DNA of 64,000 bases from Plutella xylostella (Eukaryota; Arthropoda; Insecta; Lepidoptera; Plutellidae). Under the pieces are notes generated by a model. It had not been told where the DNA came from. It did no database searches and saw only the letters and a program-made list of their open reading frames with translations. Position 1 is the first letter of the stretch; each line of letters starts with the position of its first letter. Of the stretch, positions 1 to 11,203 are shown piece after piece. Where the stretch lies: NCBI RefSeq assembly GCF_932276165.1, contig NC_063993.1:7512001-7576000 (forward strand), given 5' to 3'. The position numbers were made by a program, and so were the translations under genes.

Positions 1-173
1 ACCGATTATTCATATATTTTTTTTACAAAAATATAAATCTACCTACTTAGGTACTTAAATCTAAACGGATACTAGAGAAATCAATATTTTTAAAAACGGT
101 AGTAAAGGTGGAGATTTAAAAATAATAATGTTGTTACTGTTACATAATGGTGATATAAAATTGGTATACTTAC

Positions 174-217
174 AATTTGCCTCTGAGGTCGTTGACTTGG
201 TTGTTCAGGTCTACGAT
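174..217 (-). CDS. wupA: Troponin I constant exon after the alternative cluster
   Basis: This 44-nt exon, acceptor CGCTAG, donor AATT|GTAAGT, encodes IVDLNNQVNDLRGK plus two bases of the next codon (Phe or Leu). DLNxQVNDLRGKF is the universal insect troponin I segment directly before the actin-inhibitory KP-rich region. It ends in phase 2, and the next exon is outside the window. Confidence 0.93.
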
Positions 218-3200
218 CTAGCGAAGTAAAAAAGTATTAATAAACAGGTTCAAAAAGAGATTTCTCAATGATTACATATATTATAAATTAAATGAAACTA
301 CTGCAAGGAAAGGGTGAGTAATGTAGGGTTCAATGAATAAAGTAGTTTGAAGCTTAAATACATCAAATGACAGGAAGTTTTGAACAACTGCAATTAAATA
401 GTTTTTTAAACAAAGGAAAGTATTGTAGGAAAATGATAGAAAATTCTAGCTATACAAATATCATAAGTGAAGTAGCACTCTCGATCTTTCTGTGATTCAA
501 TTACTCCAATAACTCTGGGATAGCCTACGACATTTTCAATATTTATTTACAGAAAGATGCAGTAAAGTGCAATTTCACTCACGAACGGTAACTATACTAT
601 GTATAACATTCCACAAGTTTTGTCCTATCAACACAAAGATGTTTAAAATTTATTACAAACTAATCCAGTGCATAATTAAGATAATAATGAAACAACTGTA
701 TCGGATAACCAGATAAGAAAAACTTCTGCAATGTTTTAATTATAAGACAAGTGCATGCTATATGTAAATGATCAAAAACCAACAAATACACCAAAGCATA
801 AAAAACTCCACATAGAAATCTGTAAAAAGAAGCAAACACAGATAAACAGAAAATTAAACCCAGATTGAAATTAATACAAGAAAAGCACAGAGCAAGATAA
901 AGACAGAGAGAGCTGCGCAGCGAAGATTAGGCGGGGGTTATTTGCCAGCTTTGTTTCAGAGAAAATATTGGATTCTGCCAAGTCTGTTGAAGAACAAAAT
1001 ATTAGAAAAGAGGTCCCATTTTTCCGCTTTACCGTTGTCCCATCGATATATCTTTAAACTGTGCTCTTTGCCTCAATGATTACTTCTAAGTCACTTCTTT
1101 GCATGTAAGTGTTTTTGTCTACATCGTGCAGTTTGCAAGAGAACCGTGCGTCGAGTGCCGGAGACTGGTCCCAGCAGCCCCTGCCTATACACCGGTGTGT
1201 CAGTGCGGGATATCTTACATGTGCCACAAGTCGCGACCAGCGCCGCAATATTCTACCTTCGATAGCTGCCAAATCCGTTAAACTTTATGGTAAGACATTC
1301 GATACCGTGCAATAAACTCCGACATGGCTATCGAAGCTGTATCATATTGAGCGCTGCCTCGATACAAGTATGTCTATCAAGTCAACACGCGTCTCTCTAC
1401 TACTTAAATTCACAAAACATCGACATACAATGTGAGAGTAAGTACAACGTCGCGTAAGTAGAGTGTGTGGAAGTGTCGGTGCAAAATCGATCCAGTCTTG
1501 CGAATGTAGGTAGGTATGAGTAGTGTGTGGTGTCGAGTGTCGTCGGCGCAGTGACCACCGCGCCCGGGCGCCGCGCGGGGGGAGGAATGGGCAACATTGA
1601 ACAGAGCATGGCACTTACAATTTGTACATTCAGTGTCCAAATATATCACATGGGCATCAAGACAAAGGTATATGGGACTCTCACAACCGAACACGCAAAC
1701 AACGCGCGAATATGACGGCACATAATGAGATTTGGAACAAGAAGTTTCACTTACACTATGCACTTGCGTGTGCCAATGGAGGAACCAGTCCAACGTTCCA
1801 ATTACAGTTCAACGTCAACTTTAATTGTTATCAAAAAGAGAAAATTCAGTAAGGCCATAAGCTCGCCATCAAACATGAAGCATTGCAGGCCGATGCGGTC
1901 GGAGCACCGATGTATTATTCAGCTTTCAACACAAGGTTTAAGATATTAAAGTGCCATACTAGGAAAGTATTAGTAGGGATATCAGAAGCTTACGGTTATT
2001 ACTCATACCATGAGGACAGCGGTGCATGCAACAGGCAAGAAAGCGATAGAAGCGGATGACACGATGGAACGAACATGATCAGGATGTCTTATTCATACAT
2101 TTCCTTCGGAATGAAATATTAGATATAAGAGTAATGGTTTATTAGAGTTACATATGAATAAGACAGTGAGAGGAGCAGTGGGCTGCGCCCGCGCCGCGTG
2201 TGATGGTGTGGTTACTGTTACTGCCCCGCGGCTGTTACTGTCGTTAGTGTATTAATGCTCTAAGCTCCATGTCGGATGACTCGCCGCCGGACGCTCGGAA
2301 TCGATTTTGCACCGCACGCCTTACCCTCTACCGCCACCGCTATGTACACAGCGCTACACTACCGGCCGCGCCCGGGCCTCGACCGTTATTTACAATTCAA
2401 CAACAAACAAACCCGAACACCGACAAGCGTTATCAATATTGAAAAACGAATTGTCACACGCGTAATCGCTTGTTACGTTATCGATGACTGTGATATTCAC
2501 AATGGTCGTAAATTATTGGTCAATACCTCAAAATCTCTTTTCCTGACTTCATGTTCCAAATCCCACTTCTGGCCCTCACACACATACACGCGGTCATGAT
2601 ACTCCTGTATTATTCTCTTGAGCATTGCTATAGAAAAAGGAAAGACAGATTATTGAGGCTGCAGGAAAGTAGCACAAGGAGCATCTGTCGTCGCGGCAGT
2701 GTGAGTGTTCGGCTCTCGGTGTGTGCGTGAGCCTCGCTAGTGTCATGTCGAACAGAAACTAAATCAACTCATCAATCTCATCATACGCCATACGCATTCC
2801 CAATCCCAACTTTGTGCTTTACCTCCATTTTCCTAAGTGCGAGTGCTCGTTCTAATTCATATTTATCCCCTTCGAGGTTGTATAGTCTGTGCCAGTACAT
2901 TTGACATATTGTCTGGAGTTCCGCTAAAGAAAAACATAATCATATTTTCAGGTAAATTATAAATGTTGTTTTATCGAGCCGGCGATCAGTCTCGATGCTC
3001 GTTGTCAGTTTGTGTACACGGAATCTTGTACCGCGAGGATCAAAGCGAGAAGCGAAGCTAAATATTGGGTAATCGGAAAGATCGGCAACGTTACGATGTT
3101 ATTGACGACGAGTCTAAAGATAAATCTAAATCTATTACAGCTCCGCTATATCTACATCGGCTCTTGTTACTTTAGCGTTTCAAATTTAACATGTTATCAC

Positions 3201-6200
3201 ATTAGTTAGGGGTATTTTTATTCAGCTCTCCCAGTTGTGATATTTATATGAGTTGGCGGCGAAAACCAAAACGTTGATACTAGTCACATGTTGGCATGAG
3301 CTACTGAGTCGACGAGCGATTGTCCGGGCGCACCTCGAGCTCTTTCCGGGCCACCTCCATCTCGCGGTCGTACTTCTCCTCCTCCAGTTTGCTGATTCGC
3401 TGGTGGTAGCCGGTTATGATGCTCGTGAGAGCGGCTACAACATCAACAAGCGTTACTGACTGCCTGACGCGCCTACCCGTGTCGCGCTCCACGCGTTAGA
3501 CCAAGGTAAGCTAAAGGTGTGAGTCTCAGAAGGAAGATTGGAAAGTAGATGGTAGTAAGTCGCGCGAGAGTTCACGATTCATGGAGCTTAAGAAGTAGTG
3601 GATAGTCGCGTTAGAAAGACCGAAGCGAGAAGCTCGTCCCGTCACAACAGCTGGTAGCGTTTATTCCGTGGTTAAGAAGTCGAAATAGACACAAGACGGC
3701 AGATTGACAATCACGTTAAATGAAGATGAAGAATTGTAAGTCTTGTGAGTTTCTCAATAAGAGCTGCATGGCCGATGCGGCTCGTCTTACTACCTCTATA
3801 TCTTTCCTTTTAACGATGTATTCCAGATCGTACTTTTGATCTTCTAGTTCGCCGATGCGGTCGTGGTACTCTTTGCATACCCTCTTAATAGTATCTATAA
3901 TACGACACACACATCATATATCAACAAAACATAATATTTAAAAGGTCTATATCAGCCGCGTTGTAGAAAATGACAATGAGAAAGACAAATAACACATAAT
4001 AACAAATGAACACACAGACTGTGAACATGTTTGTGGAGGAGATCTTTAAAAGTTCTTTCGGGTGGTTCTAAGTATGTAGCTAGAGTGTGGGAGGTATGGA
4101 GCGGGGGGTACCTTCGTTGGCGTCCTCGATGTTCTTGGGCTTGCCGCAGCGCTCCTCGATGATCCTCCTCCTCTCAGCCGCCTTGCGCTCCTGCTCCTTC
4201 TTCAGCTCCTCGGCGGCCTTCTTACGCAGCAGCAACTGGAAACCGAGCAATGTCGTCAGGAACCGTCGTCGACAAGATGATTTCGAAATAATAGGCTAAC
4301 TTTCAATGCCTAATTTCTCTGGAGAAATAAGATTGTAGATGCTGATTGAATTTCTTTTATACGACTATTTAAAAACTTCCTTTTATGCATGACTACTGTC
4401 ATGAAATCGCTTCGGTATACCCAAAAAAGACTATAGCAACAAGAGATTAACATTCATCATCATCAAGACCCATCACGTCCCTACTGCTAGGGCAGGGGTT
4501 TTAGGCCTTGATTAACATTCATCCCTATCAAAATATAAGCAAAAAACACAACTTACCCTGAGCTTCTTCTTCCTCTCTGGGGTCATGAACCCCTTCTTGG
4601 CCTTCTTAGCCTTGGAGGCTTCCTCCATGCGCTTGCGCACCTCCGCGCGCTTGCGGTCGATCTCGGCCTGTTTGGCCTTCTTCGCCTAGGGAAATCAGGG
4701 AACTAGATAATTTGTGCTCGACTGGAAAGTGGATTAGTGTGCTTTTTGTTGTAGCCTTGTTAAGGTTTGCATGTTTGTGTGTTGTGTATGTTGTGAGATC
4801 TAGACTTAATAAGGTTGGCATTGTTGTGTGTTATGTCTATCGTAGGATGTAGACTTGCATGTTCGTGTGTTGTGTCTGTTGTGAGATGTGTTGTGTAGTT
4901 GTTGTATGTTTGTGGGTGTTTGAGTACGTTGGTTTGTTGCAAGGTGTTAATTTATCAAAGTGTAATTTGTCAATGTGTTTTTGTAGTTGTGGAGTCATTG
5001 TATAAGTACCTAATGTGTTTTTATTGTATACTTTATACATAATAATTATATAATTTTTACGCTGGAAAGGACTAGCCTTCCTTCATGTTAACTGATCAAT
5101 TTGATTGTGTAAAATACTAACTAAAATAAAACTACTAACTCCTGAAAATGTTCTATGTATCACTGTAAAGCTAAGTATTTTTTTCTATATAATGTAATTT
5201 GCAGAATTATATGTCTTTAATGTATGAATTTATGTTATGATTTTGAATGTGTGTGTGTCCCATTTTACCTCCTCGAGTTTCTTTTTCTGAAAGAGAAATA
5301 AAACAAAGATTAGAATAGTGAATATGATTTTACATACATTACGGTTAACACAATATTTAACAGTAATACAAGGGTGAAACATACAACATTTAGTTACATA
5401 AAGGAGACATTAGGACATTAATACACATTTCATAAATGATGAATAGGTACTATAAGGTGCCATGTAAAACATTTAAAGGCGATGTTTTTTTCAGAATGTT
5501 ACTTGACACAAGATTAATTAATTATACAAGTACTTAAACAAAATATAATGTTACCAACTACCAATGGTATATCAAAGGGCCACTAATATGAAATACACAC
5601 AATAGTTTGATAAATTATAAACTTGGACTTTTATTTACTAGGGAATCATATCAACATTTGTTATCACATGGTACACTATTTTTATCAATGGATAACTTAG
5701 AAAACTTTTTATCATATATCATTCAACATAGAACTTATCTGAGATTCATTTGGAACTATGTAATCTATCCAGATCACGATACAATCTGTAGAACTTTCCC
5801 AAATTATTTATAAATAGTTTCTTTCTAACTACTTGGTCAAAACTATAAATATTAAATGCTTCAAATATCTTAATACTAGAGTGTGCAGAGGGTGTGTCAA
5901 TATATGTATTAAGCTGAGTGTTAAGATTACGTCATTGGATACGCAAATGTGAGTGCATTATACAACATCTACTTATACGTGTTCATTAAAAGCGCCGTTA
6001 TAATACGAAGTGCATCATTAATGTGATTTAACTAATATCTTACTTAGGTATTAACATAATATCAAATAGCATTTATCAGTATTATATTGCAGTTAGTCGA
6101 TACGGAATAGACGTCACATTTATATGTGCAGCTTAAATTTATTGTACGAGAAATTCGTAAAACTTACAAAACAAACTTCTATAAAAACCTAGTAAAAGAA

Positions 6201-7070
6201 ACTGGCTGTAACAAAAAATTTATGTCCACATAAAAACTTATCCCTGTCGGTTATTTCAATCTCTTTTTCGGTTTAATACCTCTTTTTGTTTCCGACAAAA
6301 TGTTAGTTTAATCTCATTCGAATAATAAAAATTCTTATTAAGTATTTTCTTTTCATTCGGGATGTTTGTGTGGTGTAATTTGTCTGAGTTCATAATGTGT
6401 TCTACGTAAAGGAAGACCACCTACCTGTAACTCGAAGAGTGTTTTGACTTATACTGTTGATGATGAAGAAGAAGCACGGCACCCAGAGTGACAGAGATGG
6501 AGGATCCGACGTGCAGCGTCCCGGGGAAGGTAGAATGGAACAGAAACAATGTAACACAAATCGTGTTAGTATAAAGTTTACATATAAATCGTTGTCAGTC
6601 CGGCACAGTCCACTGGATGGCCTATGGACGACTTCGTTCATATCACTTGGTGGTATTTTAAAGTTTTCCAAAACCAAAACACAATCCAATTAACTGAATA
6701 CGCAATGAGCGAAAAAGAGCCCCCAATTAAAGAGCAATCTTTAAAATCAATTCCGACGACAATAGCTTATCTGAATTGCAGATTAACCGGAGCCATTTGG
6801 TATAATTTTGGGTTTCATTAAGGACAATAAAGAAAATTTAAATGGAAGCTGCATTAATTAAGGCATTGTCTTTTTTAACTTGAAAATGCATACCTACCCC
6901 TATACTTACATATGCATTAAAAATACAGTTAATTATATCTGTAGGTAAATTAATACAACTATTATGTTGTATCTTCTCCAGTAGCAAACAGGTCATAATG
7001 TACCGTTCATTCTAATAACTCATCCAGGTCTAATTAGGTCTCGGTCTTACCTTACTTCATCATCCGCCAT
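174..7070 (-). CDS. wupA: Troponin I (spliced CDS, 5' part; 3' exons lie beyond base 1)
   Basis: Inhibitory subunit of the muscle troponin complex: it binds actin, troponin C and troponin T and blocks myosin access at low calcium. Coding exons on the minus strand, 5' to 3': 7070-7056, 5286-5269, 4685-4557, 4235-4112, one of four alternatives (3894-3794, 3434-3334, 2923-2823, 2627-2527), then 217-174. Each has AG/GT borders and the phases agree (0,0,0,1,0, ending in phase 2). The predicted product starts MADDE, continues with a K/E/R-rich helix (AKKAKQAEIDRKRAEV, MTPERKKKLR, LLLRKKAAEELKKEQERKA, IIEERCGKPKN), and reaches DLNNQVNDLRGK, all hallmarks of insect troponin I. About 143 residues are encoded here. 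The actin-binding inhibitory region and C-terminus must lie to the left of the window. Family identification is very secure. The symbol follows the Drosophila name. Confidence 0.95.
218..2526. other. Troponin I intron downstream of the alternative cluster
   Basis: AT-rich intron with a small GC-rich patch at about 1555-1585 and another at about 2185-2390. I looked for a fifth exon-6 cassette or another coding exon and found none. Short open frames at 1054-1850 have no family resemblance. Confidence 0.6.
2527..2627 (-). CDS. wupA: Troponin I alternative exon 6, copy D
   Basis: Fourth 101-nt cassette, acceptor CTATAG, donor GAG|GTATTG. It encodes MLKRIIQEYHDRVYVCEGQK then WDLEHEVRKRDFE. The VYxCEGQKWDLExEVRK core matches another of the known insect exon-6 types. 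It is the copy nearest the downstream constant exon, separated from it by about 2.3 kb of intron. Confidence 0.91.
2823..2923 (-). CDS. wupA: Troponin I alternative exon 6, copy C
   Basis: Third 101-nt cassette, acceptor CTTTAG, donor GAG|GTAAAG. It encodes ELQTICQMYWHRLYNLEGDK then YELERALALRKME. The ELQxIC start and LEGDK core resemble one Drosophila exon-6 type. The C-terminal half is unusually hydrophobic for this helix. The frame is open and the borders are good. Confidence 0.88.
3334..3434 (-). CDS. wupA: Troponin I alternative exon 6, copy B
   Basis: Second 101-nt cassette, acceptor TTGTAG, donor GAG|GTGCGC. It encodes GYHQRISKLEEEKYD followed by REMEVARKELE. The YHxRIxxLExxKYD core is kept, but the second half departs from the usual LEYxVxxKDxE pattern. 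It is notably GC-rich compared with copies C and D. It is probably a functional alternative, since length, phases and frame are intact. Confidence 0.88.
3794..3894 (-). CDS. wupA: Troponin I alternative exon 6, copy A
   Basis: First of four 101-nt cassettes (2 nt + 33 codons), acceptor TTATAG, donor GAG|GTAGTA. It encodes residues such as IKRVCKEYHDRIGELEDQKY and YIVKRKDIE, the most canonical insect exon-6 sequence of the four. It joins G|AT (Asp) upstream and phase 0 downstream. The segment is part of the helix that pairs with troponin T, so the choice of copy tunes thin-filament regulation. Confidence 0.93.
4112..4235 (-). CDS. wupA: Troponin I constant exon (LLLRKKAAEELKK...EDANE)
   Basis: This 124-nt exon encodes 41 residues plus one base. 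It starts LLLRKKAAEELKKEQERK and ends GKPKNIEDANE|G. It ends in phase 1, which sets the joint to all four alternative exons downstream. The RRRIIEERCGKPKN stretch is a troponin I signature at the start of the IT-arm region. Confidence 0.95.
4557..4685 (-). CDS. wupA: Troponin I constant exon (AKKAKQ...KKKLR)
   Basis: This 129-nt, phase 0/0 exon encodes 43 residues from AKKAKQAEIDRK to MTPERKKKLR. It has acceptor CCCTAG and donor AGG|GTAAGT. It forms the N-terminal basic helix that leads into the troponin C-binding region of insect troponin I. Codon third positions are much more GC-rich than the surrounding introns. Confidence 0.94.
4769..4895. repeat. Degenerate TG-rich tandem repeat in a troponin I intron
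   Basis: Three diverged units beginning near 4769, 4816 and 4857, each of the form GCATGTTTGTGTGTTGTGT followed by a TGTGAGATxTAGACTT-like tail. Simple-sequence origin is likely and no function is evident. Confidence 0.5.
5269..5286 (-). CDS. wupA: Troponin I 18-nt microexon (KKKLEE)
   Basis: TTTCAG|18 nt|GTAAAA on the minus strand codes for KKKLEE, phase 0 at both ends. It can therefore be included or skipped without changing the frame, giving MADDE-KKKLEE-AKKAKQ or MADDE-AKKAKQ. Location between the start exon and the AKKAKQ exon, good splice borders and charge composition support it as real. Whether it is constitutive or alternative cannot be told from DNA. Confidence 0.75.
5287..7055. 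other. Troponin I intron between start exon and microexon
   Basis: AT-rich and without convincing coding content. An open frame on the minus strand ending near 6402 is followed by a donor-like site (LRVTG|GTAGGT) but has no troponin-like residues, so it is not called. Confidence 0.5.
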
Positions 7071-7094
7071 TGTGGTAGTGTTGGTCTAGGTGTC
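7056..7094 (-). CDS. wupA: Troponin I exon 2 (start codon, MADDE)
   Basis: The acceptor TTTCCAG is followed by 24 nt of leader and ATG at 7070. The exon codes for five residues (MADDE) and ends at GAA|GTAAGG in phase 0. A second GTAAG lies 5 nt further on, but its use would leave phase 2 and break the joint to either following exon, so the first donor is chosen. The MADDE start is typical of arthropod troponin I. Confidence 0.9.
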
Positions 7095-8860
7095 CTGGAA
7101 ATAAGGAAACCACTGATTTATTGTCGGTCCGTACTTGTGTGTTATGAAGATAAACAAGTGTGTTATTTATTGTTGGCAGTCTCGGCTGCGAAAATAAAAC
7201 AATATTTATAAGTTTTCTGTATATTTGTTTTAGGTATATATGGCTTACGAATTTTTGACTGCAAGCTTTCCGTTTCAGTGATATTTAATGAAAGCTCGCG
7301 AGCGCAGCTAGCTCAATCGGAAACGTGTAAATATTTTAACAAATCAAATATAAATAAGTAGGCTTTGATCATGCGTGACATGAGTTATGAAACTGAATTT
7401 CCAGTTGATATCGAATATGAAAACTTTTTATAGCTACCCACTAGTATCATAATAATGTGTTTGTCAGCATAAAAGTTATGGCGTATTTGGCAACCAAAAA
7501 ACTTAACTATGTAGTCACCATTATTATAGACGTTATTTGACACTTTCTGGCAAATTCCCAAGAAAACGCGTAGGTACAATTACATTTTCTTTCTAAAAGA
7601 CTTGATATTTGATATTCCAAAATTTTATTAAATTCTCTGGTGTATTCTGTTGATAAAGCCGCCTACAGACGATGGCATTTGCATATTAGACACGGCTCAG
7701 TGCAAGCTTTGAAAGCTTGTATCAGAACATTTCATAATCCGCATGAATTATGTGGAATATTGCATACCTAACCGAGGTTTCGAACCGGATAGGCGTTCTA
7801 AACTTAGCCTTTGTATCTGGGTGTGTCATAAACATAATGCAATAATTTTCCGTGTAATAAGCGTGTGTGCGGACGTGTAGATAGTTCTATATTTAGGTTC
7901 GTGTGTGTTCGGGTGCGCTCGGGTGGGCTCGGGGCGGGCGGGGTGCGCGGGGCGGGCGGCTGCGCGGGCGCCGCACCTGAAATAGTCCGGGCGGGCTGCG
8001 CACGCATCCTAATTTGGCCCTCGTAATGGACACTGGCGACTTCGGTTACACGAATTTCGGACAGTAGAGCTTTGCTAGCGCGTTTCATTGAAGTAAACAA
8101 CTTCGTGATTAATAGGAATTGTTATAGGAAAAAAATACTTTAGACTGAATACGTATGTCTGCGTTTATTTTATTTGTTTAAATAGTTATCAAATTTTAAT
8201 TACATCATTATTTTAACTTATTTTTCTTAGGATGTAATCTATTTCTCATTCATCATATCAGGTTTCAAGGTCAAGGAAACATTTAAGTATATTAAAAGCT
8301 GTCAATACGACTTGATTCCTGAAACTAGGTCACAGCGGGCGGTGAGACCTGTTCCATCCTCATATAGATTAAGACTGCTGAAAGCTTAGATCTAAATTAA
8401 GATCGCTCCGAGCTTTCATTGCAGATATAGATATAGAATAGCCATATCAATAGCAATATAACGCCTGGATTAGAACCTGCAATTAAGTTAAAGCCTTGAA
8501 GGACGTGGCCGTGAGCGAACGAGGATAATTCGCAAATCTAGGTCATTCTATCCCGTATCTAAAGTTAATTAACATCAATGCTATCGCACCCGCCGGGTCC
8601 AATCATTGCATTAGTTTGTCCGATGATAACGGATAAATTAACTAAGTTAATAACGCACAATATGCAGGTAATATTGTTACGACACACACTTGACCGCAAA
8701 ACCGGGTAATCCGATCCGTAATTTTATACCAACAACGGGTCCACCGTTTAGAACACTTTCAAAAATCACTTCACGCACACAGTAAATCCTTCTTTGCGGG
8801 AATTCGAAACACGAGTTTTTTTCACTTATTTTAGTTGCACAGCTGGCTGGTTGGACTCAC
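7095..8860. other. Troponin I 5' intron, with internal GC island
   Basis: Mostly AT-rich. About 7905-7990 is a sharp GC-rich island beginning, on the minus strand, with ATTTCAG|GTGCGGCG. It could be an alternative leader exon or an internal regulatory island. The minus-strand frame through it is Pro/Ala-rich, but it lies upstream of the start-codon exon, so coding use is doubtful. Confidence 0.4.
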
Positions 8861-8925
8861 CTACGAAATTGAAAAAGAAGATGGCCCTATCAGATGGATC
8901 AGCCAACACGGAGCCGCACTGCTGA
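8861..8925 (-). other. Probable troponin I 5'UTR exon 1 and promoter region
   Basis: A strong 5' splice site on the minus strand (TCGTAG|GTGAGT) ends at 8861, upstream of the start-codon exon. The stretch before it has no ATG on the minus strand, as expected for a leader. It lies beside a GC-rich, CpG-rich patch (about 8925-9015), and a TCAG-type initiator context is present near 8925. The transcription start is a guess. RNA evidence would be needed to fix it. Confidence 0.4.
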
Positions 8926-9029
8926 CTGGCGGCGCTGGGCGGGCGGCGCGCGCGGCGGCGTGCGTGGGCGCCGCCCCCCGCGCCCGGGGGCGGGGGCAGG
9001 CAGGGGCTGCCAACATACGGGCCGCATGA

Positions 9030-11023
9030 GTATTTTGTTTTGAGTGGAGTTTTATTTTGAGTCTGTCGAGTCACATTTGAACGTGATAAAGATACATAAT
9101 ATTAGTCACAGTTTGTGTAGCTTATAGACATGCCGGGCTTACTAGATCGATGAGGTGTAGTGTAAATAAAAATCACATTCTGACATAGCTGAATAATGCT
9201 CTACTCGATTGCACGTTAATATGAGTTGCGGTACCTAGATCTTCTAGATAAAAGATTATTTCCATAGTTGTAGCTGGGTACAAAATCTTTACACTGTGAC
9301 CACCCCTGCCTTCAAACTAAACTGGTGTGCACCCCACCCCGCGCCTTTCCCCGTAAACGCCATCGCTACATTTTTAGAGCAGTTTCATTTTGATACCATC
9401 ACCGAAATAACACTGAGTATAAGCTGCCACCGTTTCGGATTCCTCATAAAGCACACATTGACTTGTCAGGTTTCTCTGCCGCTGACTGTACCGTCGTCTT
9501 AACAATATCTCTGACGCCAAATCACCCGTCGTGTGCAAACAGTATGCAAGCGTTTCATAGACACGTAATGGACATGTTAGAATTGACCTGCCGTGCCGAT
9601 ATTGTTTGTTATATTGTACACTTATGAAATATGTAGTGTTTATACAATGCATACAGATATATATATCATGTGAAATACTTTGTTGACGTTATATTTGCAA
9701 GGTTTTATGAAGATGATATTCAAAACATTACTTGAATAGGTACCTACTGAATAAGCAACATGAAAACAATTCCAACCGAAGATTGCATAATTAATAGCTT
9801 CATTTTGATTAATTAGAATTCGAAAAGTTAGATTGAAAACCTAACGACTTCAAACACATTTCACTGAAATACAAAGTTTTATAAAACTCATTTTGTATCC
9901 TTATTGCTTCCTACTAATGATTTTTCTCAAAGGGCCTTAGGCAGTGGTAGGACTGGATTCTTTTTTGTGGTATTTTTTTCAACAACATTGATAAATTTAT
10001 AGGTTAATCGGAGGCATTCAGCCTATCACAGGAAACTATGTACTCAATATAGCACTCGATAGATACTACTAAGCATATAAATAGTTAAAAAGTCTGAATT
10101 GAATAGTTTTAGATTTTCATTCGTTTGAGCCCATCCATTTAAATACCGACCCAGCGATGGGTGAAAGCCATGAACGGGATTTATTCGAACCGACTTGCAT
10201 TCACTAAAAATCAAAGCAAGATGTGAATATTCCAACTACGCTAGTTAAATCGCTGAAAATCTAATGCTGAAGCTTTTGATGTAACGTAAATGTACATAAA
10301 TATGAATAATTACATTTCCAAAAGTCCTAACTACTTAAATATGATCTAGAATATTTATTTAGAGTGTATATGTAAGCTATCAAAAATTAAAATATCAATT
10401 TTTAAACCCAGATCTTCAATAAAAAAAACTTTTAGACGGTACACTGCCCGCCTCACGCTGCGTTTGGCGTGATTTGTATGAACGCACGTACAGTATGCGT
10501 TTTCCGTGTGTTGGACTGTGCTGTGCGTGTTTTTTTTTCTATACCAACAGAGATACATGAACGTTCAGAGTACTTTTTTATTTTTTTTATTTAAAACTAT
10601 ACTAGAATATCAGGGTCAGATCTGGTCTATCAAATAATATAGTGATATAATATTTATTTTTAATGTTCATAAGTTATTATATTTCTTAACAGTACAATAT
10701 GACTTAACATAACAATATTATTTCCTAGTTCAGAGCAGTATTTCACCTACCTTTAGCATCAAGAGTTGACTTATTTTTAAAATACTGCCTATAGTTATCG
10801 GAATAAATTTATTCTTATTCTAATACAGTGCTCTCAATAAACCTAGTAAGGTTTGAATAGAAATGGAATGGAACTTCGGATCTGCATTCGCGCCTTCAAG
10901 CAACATACATCTTGAAACGTGGTAGTGTGAGATTATGCAAAATAATTATGGATCCACACATGCGAAAACTAATGAAAATTTTGAAGCTGCCGTGCCCTAT
11001 TAAGGTTTAAGGCAAAATGAATC
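9030..11023. other. AT-rich flank upstream of troponin I, no gene seen
   Basis: No coding exon or clear mobile element recognised between the GC-rich promoter patch and the left end of the DIRS-like retrotransposon. It may contain troponin I regulatory DNA. Confidence 0.4.
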
Positions 11024-11042
11024 ATTAAACTACTTGACCGTC

Positions 11043-11203
11043 ACTGGAAGCTTTATTAATGAGAGAGCATTTCCGTTTCCGTCGAAGACTATCCAGTAAC
11101 CTTCCTCTTTGTGTGTCAATTCCGGTGCTCAGTGGCGCCACCTGGCGGTCGTGCGGTGCAACTTTACTTCGTAAGTTGCTCACCGCGCCCTTCCCTCATT
11201 GGC
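11043..11203 (+). repeat. Left inverted terminal repeat of the DIRS-like element
   Basis: Starts ACTGGAAGCTTTATTAATG and ends near ATTGGC. It is the inverse of 16368-16528 over 161 bp with very few differences (for example CCCTCATTGG against CCCTTATTGG). The 19 bp outside it (11024-11042) are copied, inverted, in the internal complementary region. Confidence 0.92.

Noticed and set aside
1342..1793. Overlapping minus-strand open frames near a GC patch in the troponin I intron
   Set aside because: No family resemblance, no splice logic and no exon-6-like residues.
6402..6689. Possible extra troponin I exon ending LRVTG|GTAGGT
   Set aside because: No similarity to troponin I and no suitable phase or acceptor.
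7046..7056. Alternative donor five bases after the chosen one in the troponin I start exon (GTAAG repeated)
   Set aside because: Its use leaves phase 2, incompatible with the KKKLEE and AKKAKQ exons.
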